DNA of 64,000 nucleotides, taken from NCBI GenBank assembly GCA_905178155.1, contig CAJINV010000013.1, forward strand, positions 2,724,158-2,788,157, written 5' to 3'. The notes beneath the pieces were generated by a model that was not told the DNA's origin, ran no database searches, and saw only the letters and a program-made list of their open reading frames with translations. Positions 1 through 11,730 of the stretch are shown here, one piece after another. The DNA is from Amoebophrya sp. A120 (lineage: Eukaryota > Sar > Dinophyceae > Syndiniales > Amoebophryaceae). The position numbers and the translations under genes are program-made. The number at the start of each line of letters is the position of its first letter. Position 1 is the stretch's first letter.

Positions 1-240
1 CTGGAGAGGACTGCAGACCCATACCAAGCCCGAGTAGAGAGGCTTTGACTTAGGCGCCTAGCATGAAAGGCGTCCGTGATGTTGGCTCAACAGCATGACA
101 AACCGCCTCCATAATGGGACGGAAGCTGCTGCCCTTGTCTTCTTGCAACACAAACGTGACTTGTGACCTCAAATCAGCAACACAAATTTTCGAAAACTTA
201 CCTCTTCAATATGGGGACGGGGGATTTTTCCTTGCGATAG
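1..240. mobile_element. Introner family B, diverged copy, cut by the window edge (B2)
   Basis: The right end reads as the family B terminus: a poly-purine gggacgggggatttttcc followed by gcgatag. The interior keeps the family B motifs agcatgacaaa and tttgtgacctcaaatc-like sequence. It abuts the last visible coding exon of the hydratase/dehydrogenase gene. The left end lies outside the window, so the duplication cannot be checked. It is more diverged than the other B copies. Confidence 0.6.
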
Positions 241-3200
241 AAACCTGTCGGTAATTCTTGTTTTTCGACACCAGCTCCGTTCTTTCCTTGCCGTATTTCT
301 TCAGTCCCGCAAGAATGTTGTCCAGCCCCACAATGTTGTCTGCCCAGTGCATCGGACCGCCCTTGTAAGGGGGAAAGCCGTACCTGCGCGGGAGGTCGAG
401 GGAAGTTTTTGTTTGGGATCAAGACAGAGAGTCGAAATGGTCGTGTATCGAATCTCTACAACTTATTTTGTTCACGAACACTAATGGGCACCAGTGGACG
501 GGAGAAAAAACGCCATGAAAGAAAAATCTCATAGCGCTCCAATTTCAATATAGTACCCGTAAACGTAGACAATATCGATGTCTGATGGTCGCTGTGCCAT
601 GTTCTCCTCGAGAATCTTGAAGCCCTCGTTTACCAACGGGAAAAACAGTCGCTCGCACACCTCCTTCTCGTCAAACGACCGCGGGGTGACGCCTTTTGAC
701 TTCTGGATTTCGGCGACTTTTGGGGGCAGCTCCGGGTCTAGCTTCAGCTTCTTTCGGGTCTTTGCGTCGTACAGGAAAATACCTTTTCGTTTATTTCAGG
801 AGAAAACGAATGCTGTTGGAAAAAATTACTCAAAAAACAGCAGGGTCAAGAAAAATTTGGCCGCACGAAGAACATTCTAGTAGAAGTGGATGTGGAAACG
901 CCAGTTTTATATATTACCTCTTCCCGTCTTCACGCCCCACCTGTTCTGCTCGCAGAGCCAATCGCACATTTCATACGGCCCAATCGAAACTTTCGTCTCC
1001 ATCTGCATATTCCCCGCTGCCTTGCGCTGCTTCCAAAAGAGTTCCAAGCCGACCAGGTCCGCAAGGGTGAGCGGGCCCATGGGCATGCCAAACTTAAAGG
1101 CCGCGGAATCCACCAAGGACATGTCTGCGCCCTGTTCGACCATCATGCGAGCTTCCGCACCGTAGGGACCTCAAAATGTTGATTTCAACAGGACGCATTC
1201 TTTTTTATTTTTTAACCATCTTCATCTTCTTCTTCAGGAACAATGCAAGTGCTGCATAAACGCTTCGTGAATGAATGTAGGTAGTTGTCAACTGAAGAAA
1301 TCCTTGCAATTTCGTCACATCCAACATACTGAACAACAGAAGTCAAATGCTATTCTCTTTCGCGTTATGAATTTTTTCTAGTCATATTACAGAAGTAGTC
1401 CTCTAACTATACCCATCATCCTGTTTCCGACGAAGCCGTCGCAATTTCCGACTAACACCGCTTTTTTGCCGATCAGCTTGCCCATGGCCATGCAGCTCGC
1501 GAGCGTGACCGCGTCGGCCTTCTTGGTGCGCACGTTTTCCAGGAGCTGCATCACGTTGGCGGGGGAGAAAAAGTGGGTACCCATCACCTTTTCTGGGTAC
1601 GAGTAGGCGGCCGCGATCTCGTCGATGTCCAATCCGGAGGTGTTGGTGCAGACGTATCAAGAGGAAAACTCCCCCCTCCCCATATCGAAAACGAAATTTG
1701 TGGCGCTGTATTTGAGTACACAAATCGACTTGTAATGCTAGAAGGCCAAGAGACGCAGCTGTGGCCTCGTTTGCAGGCAATTCGTCATGCTGCTTCCCAC
1801 TTCCAGCTGCCGCCTGTCTTGCTGAAGCTGCAAGGCTTTCCCACGCCAACCAGCACTACAGTCCGCATCTTTTCCGTTCTAGCATGACAAAGCTGATTCG
1901 TGACCACAAATCTGCATCACAAATTCCTAGTTCGAGTATGGGGTGGGGGGATTTTTCATTTTGATAAGACGAGGCAGTCCTTCTTGCACACCTTGCCGAG
2001 CTCCTTGAAAACCTCCTTCTTCAGCGGCATAATCTCCGGAACCGCCTCGATGATGATGTCTACATCCTTCAAATCCTTGTAGTCCAGCGTCGGGTGCAGC
2101 AGCGACATCAGCTTCTTCGCCTGCTCCGGCTTCATCTTGCCCTTGGCGACCTGTTTTTTTTTGTTTCGTCACTTGCTTCGAGCAACGAGGATTAGCTGAA
2201 CATGGACATCGACATCAAAAAGTTTCATACAAAAGGTTCTTCTTATCTGTGAAGAAACTTTCACGTGGGAGTACGACAAAGACATCAAACCTTCGCCAAA
2301 ATACAGCTGCAAATACGTGAGAAACGAAGCTGCATATGAACAAGTCCGAGGGATGAAGCAGAGAAAAATCCAAACACCTACAGCAAGCGTGCAGCTGAAT
2401 GATGAATGTTGCCATTGCCTCCTTGTTACAAACTACTAACTATACCGTGATGTCGTAATTTTTCTTGATCGTCCCCACGCCGGCGTCGAGCCACTCCTTC
2501 TTTGCGTCCTTGATGACGACGGGGATGTTTTTCTTTAGAAAGTTCATGGCGATGCCCCCGCCCATGAGCCCGGCGCCGATGATCCCCACCTTCTTAATGG
2601 CCGTGGGCTTCGCGGTGTTGCCCTTCACCTTCAACGCCTGGCGCTCCGCGAAGAAAATGTTGCGCAGGGACGCCGACTCAGGGGACATGACCAATTTGCC
2701 GAACTGCTCCATCTCCACCGCGACCTTATGCATTGCAAATATGTCTGGGTCTGGAAACATGTAAACTTCTGATGCGCATTTGAGACCAGAGAAGAATCTG
2801 TCACGCATGGACTGCAAAAGTTGTCCATTTCTTGTCACCAAAAGAGGAACTTGTCATGCGGATTAGGCATCGCCTAACCTGTTCAAAACCTGTGTTGCCA
2901 GGACTTGCATGCCAGACCTTCTGTGCCCTGCACAAGAAGCATCACACTCTTCCAGACCCAGACATATTTGCATTTGATAGACCCCGGCCTCGAACGACGG
3001 GCCGAGGCAGGCCGCCTGGTATCAAAAGTAAAAATGTCTGGGTCTGGAAGAATGCAACTTGTAATGCGTATTTCAGAACACAGAAAAGTCTCTCATGCAT
3101 ACGTAGCAAAAGCTGCCCACTTTCTGTCAGCAAAGGAGGGGACTTGTCATGCGGATTCGGCATTGCGGAACTTCTCGAAACCTGTGATGCTAGCGCTTCC

Positions 3201-4940
3201 ATGCCAGACCTTCTGTGTCATGCAAAAACAGCATGACTCTTCCAGACCCAGACATTTTTACATTTGATACCTGGAAGCACTCGACTATCGCGTCTGGCGC
3301 GATCATGCCGCGAGCGGTCTTGCTCGCGGTCAGCCGGGCCATGTCGAGCCCCCCGGCCTTGGCCATCACCTTATTCCCGATCGGCACCTTCATCTTGGAG
3401 ATCGGCCGGGGAGGCTTGCTCAGCGCAAAGGCCGCAGCGGCGTCCAGGAGGGGCGAACCTGAGATTCATTGTTTTCATTTTTGCGTCGTGCAGGAACTTG
3501 TTTGTTTTCTACGAGTTGTCAGCAAGAAACTTTTATGCATCTACTGTCCCGCACCCGCGTTGAAGAGAGAGGATACAATTATAAACCAGTACAAACCAGC
3601 ACTTCTTCTACCCTTCGGCTCAACTTTATCGACGATCCCGGCTTTGTTGGCTTTCATCATGTTCAGATTCTGCCCTGTCATGACCATCTGCAGGGCGACG
3701 TCGAAGGGAGCCACCCGCGGCAACCTTTGTGTGCCCTGGCCCCCGGGGAGCAGGCCGAGAAGCACCTCTGGGAACCCGATCTGCGCGTTGTCCACGGCGA
3801 CCCGGTAGTGGCAGGCCAGCGCAACTTCGCCGCCGCCGCCCAAAGCTTGGCCGTTGATGGCAGCCACCGTGGTTTTCGGACAGGCGTCCAGGCCGTTGAT
3901 CATGTTGTGCAGGTTCATGATCTGTAATTTTGGGTGTTTGTTGGCATAGATACGAATCTCTCTTCATTTTTATCTAGTGCAAGGAAAATCAGAATCCGGA
4001 GGCTCTTATTCCCTTATGACGTGTGCACAAAACGAATGCGATTCCGACATGCATTTTTTTACTGTTATTGAAGTATCATTTCCGGTGCCGCAATGAACGA
4101 TGCATAAGTAGAGCAAGAAGTACTTCTTACCGCCTGCGGTCCCGCGGTCGCAAATTCCTCTATGGCAAAACCGCCGCAAAAAAGCGCGCCGTGCTATCAA
4201 CTGCAAATACGATGTCTGAGTGTGCAAGATTGAGTGTGTGCCTGGGACGCCCCAAGGACTCTGTATCTGTAGCTGCACTGGTACACGCATGTTCGTTGCG
4301 TAAAAACAATAACAATAATTCCCTCGTCTCTGCAGAAAGAATGAAGCAGCCAGCTCCTGTGCCTCAGATCAACAAGCAACGCTGGGCTGGTCAGCTGTCA
4401 TGCTCGGCCAGGCAATGTGGTGTGTTTGTGCAGCACAGACCAAAACACAACTTTATTCCGGACCCAGACATCATATCTTTGCAGTGGATACCTTCCCCGT
4501 GACAACCACCGCCTTGACTGCCGGGTCCTTGTATCCTGAGTAAAAACGTACCCACACCAGAGCTGTCATGCAGATTTGCAAAGACAGGAAGACTTGTAAT
4601 GCGCATCCCCATGAGAGCCATTTCCAATCGTGTTTTGGAATTTGTGATGCTGTGAACAGGATGAGCAGATGAATCTGCGATGCGGCTGCACTTGCTAACC
4701 TGCACTACACTGTAGAGTGCAACTTGTCATGCGTGACTCACAAAACTCCTAGGTTTGTGTTGCAAAATCCCCATCCTGACTCTGGTGTGGGTACGTTTTT
4801 ACTCAGGATACCTTGGACACCTTCGCCAAATTTTCATTGAAGGACTTGACCAGACCAGACGCAAGGGAATTCACGGGCGGGTTGTCCAGCGTGATGACGG
4901 CCACGCCGTCTGGCCGCACCATGCACTGCGTGGTGGCCAT
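1..4940 (-). CDS. Multifunctional enoyl-CoA hydratase / 3-hydroxyacyl-CoA dehydrogenase, 3' end off window
   Basis: Fatty-acid beta-oxidation enzyme that hydrates enoyl-CoA and then oxidises 3-hydroxyacyl-CoA with NAD. Exons read on the minus strand at about 4940-4811, 4531-4491, 4195-4131, 3921-3614, 3458-3271, 3019-2980, 2730-2450, 2155-1967, 1654-1412, 1170-919, 803-556 and 395-241. The ATG at 4940 opens [20 protein letters not shown], a typical crotonase N-terminus. Crotonase motifs follow: [10 protein letters not shown], then [20 protein letters not shown] and [19 protein letters not shown] (oxyanion-hole glycines). The dehydrogenase has the NAD-binding [20 protein letters not shown], then [13 protein letters not shown] and [17 protein letters not shown]-terminal dehydrogenase domain includes [18 protein letters not shown]. 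The order matches FadB/EHHADH-type proteins. Six introners interrupt it (families A, B and C), and removing each restores the frame. The last exon runs into an introner at the window edge, so the C-terminus is missing. I cannot tell whether it is peroxisomal or mitochondrial. Confidence 0.93.
1655..1966. mobile_element. Introner family B (B1) in the dehydrogenase gene
   Basis: A 312 bp element runs from TATCAAGAGG to TTTTGATA with imperfect terminal inverted repeats of about 100 bp, including the ctccccatat / gtatggggtgg arms. It is flanked by a 5 bp duplication (CGTCT on the gene strand). Deleting the element and one duplication joins DCLV to [10 protein letters not shown] in frame, matching the dehydrogenase fold. 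No sliding of the duplication gives GT-AG; GT-AC is the closest. Confidence 0.9.
2727..2979. mobile_element. Introner family A (A1) in the dehydrogenase gene
   Basis: The left end is TATGCATTGCAAATATG followed by tctgggtctgg. The right end is ccagacccagacatatttgc followed by ATTTGATAG. The inverted repeats carry the family A core tctgggtctgg. The duplication is GGTC on the gene strand. Removal joins FEAG to [11 protein letters not shown] in frame. The junction can be read as GT-AG because the right flank supplies AAG before GTC. Confidence 0.9.
3020..3270. mobile_element. Introner family A (A2) in the dehydrogenase gene
   Basis: Runs from TATCAAAAGTAAAAATG with the tctgggtctgg core to its mirror image ending CATTTGATA. 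The duplication is CCAGG. Removal joins VECFQ to [11 protein letters not shown], the expected link between the two enzyme halves. Because the target contains CAG-G, the intron can be read as GT-AG. It shares interior sequence and orientation with the neighbouring copy at 2727-2979, from which it is separated by only about 40 bp of exon. Confidence 0.9.
4196..4490. mobile_element. Introner family A, diverged copy (A3)
   Basis: The ends are TATCAACTGCAAATACGATG plus tctg, and the mirror cagacatcatatctttgcag plus TGGATA. The tctgggtctgg core is eroded. No clear duplication remains. The frame is restored only if splicing occurs as AAG|GTATCC...GATAG|CAC, joining VVVTGK to HGALFCGGF. This looks like an older copy now fixed as a GT-AG intron. 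Confidence 0.75.
4532..4810. mobile_element. Introner family C (C1) in the hydratase exon block
   Basis: Ends are TATCCTGAGTAAAAACGTAC and its mirror gtacgtttttactcaggata, an inverted repeat of about 30 bp that continues into ccacaccag / ctggtgtgg. The duplication is CCTTG. Removal joins LAKVSK to [12 protein letters not shown]. It can be read as GT-AG (AAG|GTATCC...ACAAG|GAC). The same family recurs at 52353-52632. Confidence 0.9.
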
Positions 4941-6636
4941 TCTGCTTCGCCGCGACCGAGAAACGTTATCTCAGTTCTCCTCTGACGTTCGTTGGTATTC
5001 AGTACTGATCTATCGGTGCAACAATTCTTTTTCCTTGCAGTTGATTATCGCAATAAATCTGTAGTTGTTATTGTGATGGCAAGCGATATCAAGGCGAATC
5101 TCCGATGTCGGGTAGATCGAAGAAAGAGGTGCAAAAAAAGGAGGAACAAGAAATACGCGAACTTGCTTCCGTACTTTTTCTGCACGAGCTTTGGAGGGTG
5201 ATAGGCTTTGTTTTTTTTTTGGAAAAAACGTCTATCAAAAAGCTGAATTGACTTCTCAGGGACCGACCGGGGTCCTGTGTCTAGTGCCTCAGAAAAACCA
5301 AAATTATATCACTCGTCTTCTACTCAGGCAGCAACCGTACTATTTAATAGTATTAACACCGGCTCCAGGTCACGATCGTTATTCGGAATAGCCTCCTGTA
5401 CTACTGGTAGTGCCGCTCATCTTGCGTCTCTCAAAAAAGAAGAAAAAATCGATGGACCCGAACGGGCCTAAAAAAAGGCCGAAAAAACACCGACTCGGAA
5501 TTTTTATCAGGTAGTGGCATGCTGCAGCACCTATGCCACTTACTTACTCAAAAATCCTACCTCTTCATGCCCTTACTAGTCGCATGGACCGACAGAGGAG
5601 ACGCCAAGCAATCCACCTCTTTTTCAAAAAACAGAGCCGCACCCACAAGCATCCTTCATGACCGACATGGACATTGCCGCAATTTTTACTTCTTTGCGTA
5701 GTGAGTCGAGTAGTATAAACAATTCGCATCGATATATAGTAAGTGCAACTGGAGAACGCGTTCCCGCCTCACAATGCGGGCTCCCGTTGACAGCTTGCGG
5801 GCGTCAACCGAACCGCCGTGCTGGTTGCTGAAATAGATACCATGTATATGTGCGTGTGTGTTTTCTCTTTCCAAAAGTCTTGTACAAGTACCATGCATGC
5901 GGGAGCCACCTCCATCTGTAGATTGTGTCGTGTGAACGCGCAGCGTGCTGACGATGGTGAAGCACACGACGGCATCATATGCAATAGCAATCGTAATGTT
6001 ACAGGAGGGATTCTATCAATTTTGGCCATGGTTCATCATGCTTATTCGCCCTGTATATGAATGTAAAGATACACCACACAAATGTTATACTATCAATCTG
6101 ACCGATGAAATTCAGGAACGCAAAAAACAGAATCATGACAAGATTAAATTAAAATTATACGTGGAGAGGATCATGTCACGATGGAGAGGAAGTGACACGC
6201 AGATGCAAATGGATGAAGTCGTCAATTTTTTTTACTACTGGAATCGAATCATATTGACGGTCGTTAGTAGCGTAAGAATTTGAATTGGAAATGGAAGAGT
6301 TGGTATACTAATTTATTAGGGAGGCGAGAAAAGGCTATCGACTGAAAACACTTGTCTACTCCTACCCCCAGATTGAGTTACAAATAGTATTGTAAAATAA
6401 CGCATACAACATACTGCAGTGCATTGCAGAAACATGACTCACTTTGTTTCTCAACAATCGCCCAGCATTTTCGGATCACATCAGCGCCCGTGGTGAATCC
6501 TGCAGCTCATTTTTGTTGTTTTGTGCCGTGCACGCAGTGTGGTCAATTTTTTTTGTACAAAAATGCGACTGTACTCCTTGTGTTATCCTACACGACGCGA
6601 CGTGAGCGTGACGCCACCGACTTTCATTCTCACATC
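4941..6636. other. Intergenic region, no gene recognised
   Basis: This is the 5' side of the hydratase/dehydrogenase gene and the 3' side of the next gene. It is AT-rich with poly-T and poly-A runs near 5210 and 6230. I see no coding exon, introner or RNA gene. Confidence 0.6.
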
Positions 6637-8042
6637 GTTGCCGCCTTGATTTTTTCCTTGATGGCCTGCTTTTCGGCCCGATTTCGGTCATGTAGCTCCT
6701 TCAGGATTTCCTTCAGATTGGCCTTCGGCGCACGGTCAGCGGCTTTTATCCGCTCGATCAGAGGCGCCTCCGGGATCAGGATCTGAGTTAGGTGCATTTT
6801 TACTCTATTTTATTTTTATTCTTTGAGACATGTTGTCCTAGTCCTATACCAGCAGTCATGCTCATGCATGTAGTGTGCGCGACAAAACAAAAACGTAAGC
6901 ATGCCAGCAAGTGCATGACAAACACGACAAAGAGCACCATATATTCATACCTTCCCCATCATAGACCCGTATCGTTTGTTGCTTTCCCGCAAATTCGCTT
7001 TGTCTTCCCGGCAGCGCTTATCCCGATGGGGCAAAGTCCACCAATCACACAAAGAGAGCCGTGATCTCTGCCTGCTTTCATCGATGAACTAGAACTTGAT
7101 GAAGATCATGATCTAGATCATCTAACTATGCATACTAAAATTCAAATTTCGTGAAAGTAATTGCTGAATGCCTAGCGATGAAACCAGGTGCTCATATTTT
7201 ATTGGCTGTTAATATCACGCAATCTTCATGTAGTCGAGGTGCACTTTTCAGTAGGATACGAGTGGAAAGTCTCGGCAAACGCTGCTTTTTTCTTCTCTTC
7301 CCGAAATAACCTGATGGCAATTTTTGAACGAGGATTTCTTTGCTTTGCAAGTACTGGTACTCGCATGAGCAAAAAAAGGGCGAAATCGATTCAAGGAAAG
7401 CAAAAGTGAAACACATATTTTCAATTGCAGGCATATTTCTAACTCTTCTAAGTTGTAAGCATAGTACCTGTTGTCGCGTATGCTTCGCAAGTAAGCAGAC
7501 GTGTTGCAGTGGCTCGGAACAGAGTGGGGCACGTTCGAACTTATGGACATTTTCAACTTCGAAATTCATCTTTTTCCTTGCTTCCGGACCTAAGGACTGA
7601 GTTCTTTGTTCACTCGAACAACATTTGTCATGTTGCGGATGCTGGATTCGTCAGGACAATGACCGTGTTTCCTCGAGCACTAGAGATGTTCTGGGGAGCG
7701 AGATTCATGCAACACAACAAATTTGCGACGATTGAAACTCAAGTCACTGAATGGCACTGCAAGTGTGCAACTCCAGTGAAGACCCGGATGATAAAGCAAA
7801 AGCAGATGAATTTCCTATTGAATTTTTTTCACTGTGGTAAAATTTGGATCGAATTTGTGAAAGCCCCCGTCGTGCCAGGTGCACCAGCCGGTTCCGTGCG
7901 CGTGCGGGATGCACATCCGCCCCATGTGGTCGATGTAGGGAATCAAATTGGAGTTTTCCCCGAGGGGGTACGGTGTGTAGCGCTGCTTCGGCGGAGCGGA
8001 AGTGGCCCGAGCCGTTGAGCTGCCGGAAGCAGGGTGACCCAT
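6637..8042 (-). CDS. Small unknown protein, three exons
   Basis: I do not recognise the family. The ATG at 8042 opens MGHPASGSSTARATSAPPKQ. Exon 1 (8042 to about 7838) contains a Cys/His/Trp-rich stretch, MCIPHAHGTGWCTWHDGGFH, and ends at a GTGAAA donor. A middle exon at about 7060-6950 reads CDWWTLPHRDKRCREDKANL and ends at GTATGA. The last exon (about 6785-6637) is a charged helix, APKANLKEILKELHDRNRAE, ending AATM and TGA. The predicted protein is about 155 residues. The tail looks like a basic coiled helix. No signal peptide or membrane segment is visible. The exon 2 acceptor is uncertain. Confidence 0.6.
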
Positions 8043-9514
8043 GGTGTTGTTTCAAAGGTGAAAAAGTTGTTCTTGAAACTACGTCCTCGCGAAGTAGACG
8101 ATACCGAGGTAGTACTTACTCTAGCTGCCACAGCAGCCTAGAAAAAAATGCGAGTTTCCAAAAGATGAAAACACAAAGAGGGACAAAAAAGTAGGGAGCA
8201 ATACTCACATTGGGCGCAGGAGGGGAGCGCAGACAGAATGTGAATCTGCTGTAGTACCCTGTTGGAATGCAAGAGGTAAAATCAATCACAAGCAACAACC
8301 GGTCAATATCTGCAATTGAGGGGAATGATGCAGACCAGTGCCACATAGATAGTAAGCACGATGCAACGCTCACACGAGCGCTGCTTCACCACAGGTTGTG
8401 TCTCGGCCTGTGTCTGTGCGCCAAGACAGATGTAGAAAAAAAAAAGCCGAAGCCTTATTGTTTCGCTTCCCTTTATCACAGGACCGAAATCAACTGGCAG
8501 ATAAAAACTAGGAGGCTCAGACCTAGGCATACGATATAAAAAAAAAGGCTTCCGGAATACCGAAAGAAATTCGAAATCCTGATGGCGAGAACGAAATTTC
8601 TTTTCTCCCGATGGCATAGAAAAAAGACCGATTCGTCCTAGAGGCACGCTCATGCGGTTGTTGTTCTTCTTTCAGATAAACGAACAAAATGAAAATTGCT
8701 GCAATTGATATTCTCGCAAAACAGGCACAGAAAAACCGATGGAAAAATCACTGTCCATACCGAGATCATTCGATGTTTCATTTACCGACCACACACAGCA
8801 CCAACAGCAGCACTTTCGATTCTCTGTGATGTGAACACGGTTGCATATGATGGAACCAGCTTTCCAGCAACACCTCCACGACGTCAAGAAAAAAAATGAT
8901 AGAAAATTCAAAAAGATTTCTTCGGTTTCACTTTCATATCTGGTTCGGCACCTCTCTCCGCAGGTCGTGAAGAAGCAGGTTTAGCTTCAACACAACTCGG
9001 GAACGGGCATTCGAGGACCTATAATGTTGCCTGAGATGGTACAGAGCAAATACAAATAGAAACAGTGGGATTCCCGAGAAATACAACCCGAAAGGCCCTG
9101 CAACTACTGTCATCTCATCGTACCATTCTTCATTTCATGGTAGTTTTTTATTTTTTCTTATTGGTTTAACAAAAAGTATAAGACTCAGAATTAGTAACTT
9201 GTGGGGAACAAGGATAAAAGAAGAAATGGGAAAATAGAAATACAAAAAAAAAACAATTTGATACAATGAAGAAAAGAAGTGACTCCTCCATCGAAATGCG
9301 GTACGGAAAAGCTAGAGCAAACTGGAAATTGAAGCGACGAGAGAACAAAAGGGAGACGTGCAAAAATGTAAAAAATGCGAATGCCATTAAAGGACATAGC
9401 AGACCGCACAAAAATGCTCTTTCCGGTGCGTTTTTGCACGACGCAATGGCGCTGCACCCGTCACGAATGCATTTTTTACATCGTCTTTACTTTTAGAAAC
9501 TCACGTCGCTGCCG
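8043..9514. other. Intergenic region, no gene recognised
   Basis: Separates the small three-exon gene from the 3' end of the Ser/Lys-rich gene. It contains several homopolymer runs and short open frames on both strands, none with protein-like composition. No repeat family seen elsewhere in the window occurs here. Confidence 0.6.
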
Positions 9515-11730
9515 TCACAAGTCCTCGCCGTCGCCTTCAGAAACCCCAGTTGCTCCGCCGCCCTTCCGCTGCGGTTTTTTATCCGCGTCCTTTATCCCGC
9601 GTCTTCGCGCCCGCGCGGGCCGTCGGTAGTTGGGTTGTGCCACTCGGTTCGGTATGCTGCTGCCAGATGAACCGCACGCATTATTTCGTGCCGCACTTGC
9701 CTCCTGCTGCTCCTGGTGGGATTTATTTCCTCTACGCATGATTTTCATCTCTGCGGGACGAGGTCGTGGTCTCGACGGCGTTGCATCCAGATAGTATTCT
9801 GCATTCGCATCTTCTGGATTCGTGTCCCTTTTCCGTGCTTCTTCTTCTTCACATGCACGTGCTGACGCTCCATCCCGCAGCTGTGCATAATGCGCAGTCC
9901 CGGAGGTTCTAATTGTGGCATCTCCAGACAAAGACTCAGGAAGTTGTAGAAGTAACCCAGGCCTCGCGGCGCACGTTTCTATTCTGTATGGCGTATTTCG
10001 TTTCGAATCTTCACCAACAATCCGGCTATTATTTCCGACAAACGTCATCTCTTGCGAAGGTTCTACTGGTGGCACAAACACGAAGCTGCTTTCGACGTCC
10101 ACGCTCATAGTTTTCATCATCCGTGGGGATGGATTTTCAGCGCCGCAAGATCCGGAAGTGGATCCACCGCAAGAACCCGGGCTACAATCGACCGAACCGT
10201 GTGTCGGACAAGATTTATCATTTTCCTCTGAGACAACCTCAACGAGCAAGCCCGACAGCGCGCTTCCCTCCGGATAAAAGCTGAAGTGGTGCAGTGGTAG
10301 GTGGTGCTCGGACGAGTGCCGGTGGATGCTCATGCGGTGGTGCCGCCCCGGTTTGGTCAAGGAGGAACCGCCCGCGACGTTACTCGTATAGTACGAGGTG
10401 GAGTCTAAATTCGTGGCCTTATTCTTCGGACCACGTCCGCCCTCCGAGGAGCTGCTGTCGCTGGAGGAGTCCGAGGACGAGGAAGTGTCAGTCCCTGCCT
10501 GCAGTCGTATCGCGCGCGCCTCACCCTCAGCTGTGATGTTGTGGTTGTGGCGGATAAAGATCAATATTTCTAGAAAAAAATCTCATTATTTTCGACAAAC
10601 GAGAAATACAAGAACAGTGCTGAATGAACAAAATATTCTCGGTCTCAGGAGCGGGAGCAACCATGAAAACAATTCGGAAAATAGTACCTATCCTTGGAAT
10701 CGTGGGGGCGTTCGACTTTAGTTGACTCGTTGGCTGTGGCACTGGTACCATGGCGGCAATATCGGGATCGTAATCCGTGGGCCCGAAACTCTTCTCCCCT
10801 GTGTTCATATTGCCAATCAGCGTTTGCACTACGCAGTGTTAATGTTTCTTTGTGTGCAGTCACCATTCGGATAGTATATTCAAAGCAAAAACTTCTATCA
10901 AAAGTATTAACCGGTGATCACTAGTAGCAAAAGCTTCGCTAAAAGAAGAAGGATGCAACTGCATGTAATTCAATCAAGGTTTCCGTACCGAATTTCCGAC
11001 TCCGTTTGGTTCCATCGAAGGCTTCGGAGGCCATTTTGGATCTTTGCTCCTTCTTTTCCTTTTTGGCCTCCTTTTTCTCAATGTACCCCTCCAGCTCGTT
11101 TACGCACAGTTCGTCCGGCTTCCCGTCCTTTTTGTCCTTCTTCTTTTTCTTCTCATCGACACCGGATTCTAGCTTTGACTTTTCCTTCTTCTCCTTTTTG
11201 TCTTTTTTGTCCTTCTTCTTCTTTTTCTTCTTCTCCTTATCCGAGGCGTCGGTGCCAGGAATTTGGGGCGTCGGTGCGACTATCCCGAGGAAAGAAAATA
11301 CTTACCCCCTCTGCAACCCCATAGATGAAGTAGTCAGAGCGGTGCTAGTGGGTTTTGCGTGCTGCTCTCAAATCAACTTACTTATCTTGCAACACGGCGA
11401 GGAAACACCAACCGTGACGCACATACATATCGGGAAGCAAGAACTTGTCATCGATTGGGGTCGTGCCTTAGCTTTTCGCTGTCATACTGAACAAGCAAAG
11501 CGTTTTCGAACGTGCTCGCGACGAAGAATCAATTTTACGCCGGTATGAATCTGCTCTTGCCTTCTGACACACATGACATCAGAGGGATTTGTATGCAAAT
11601 TTCTTTTCAACTTTACGGAGTCGTGGGGGGAGACTTTTTTCTCTTCGATAGCATCATCCTCCGACTCGGAGCCGGACACGGTCTCGCGCGAGTCCGGCTC
11701 GTCGTAAATCTCTGTCCGGTTGTCCGTCAT
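9515..11730 (-). CDS. Low-complexity Lys-rich / Ser-rich unknown protein, four exons
   Basis: No family recognised. The ATG at 11730 opens MTDNRTEIYDEPDSRETVSG, a Ser/acidic stretch. Exon 2 (about 11279-10989) encodes a long Lys/Glu block, then DELCVNELEGYIEKKEAKKE. Exon 3 (10828-10688) encodes TGEKSFGPTDYDPDIAAMVP. Exon 4 (10530-9515) begins AEGEARAIRL, passes through a poly-Ser tract and ends in a basic tail (YRRPARARRRGIKDADKKPQ) and VSEGDGEDL. Exons 2-3 and 3-4 join in frame with GT-AG borders. The exon 1-2 phase does not close with the obvious borders, so a non-canonical border or another donor is likely. The charge and disorder would suit a nuclear or scaffold protein, but that is a guess. 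Confidence 0.65.
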
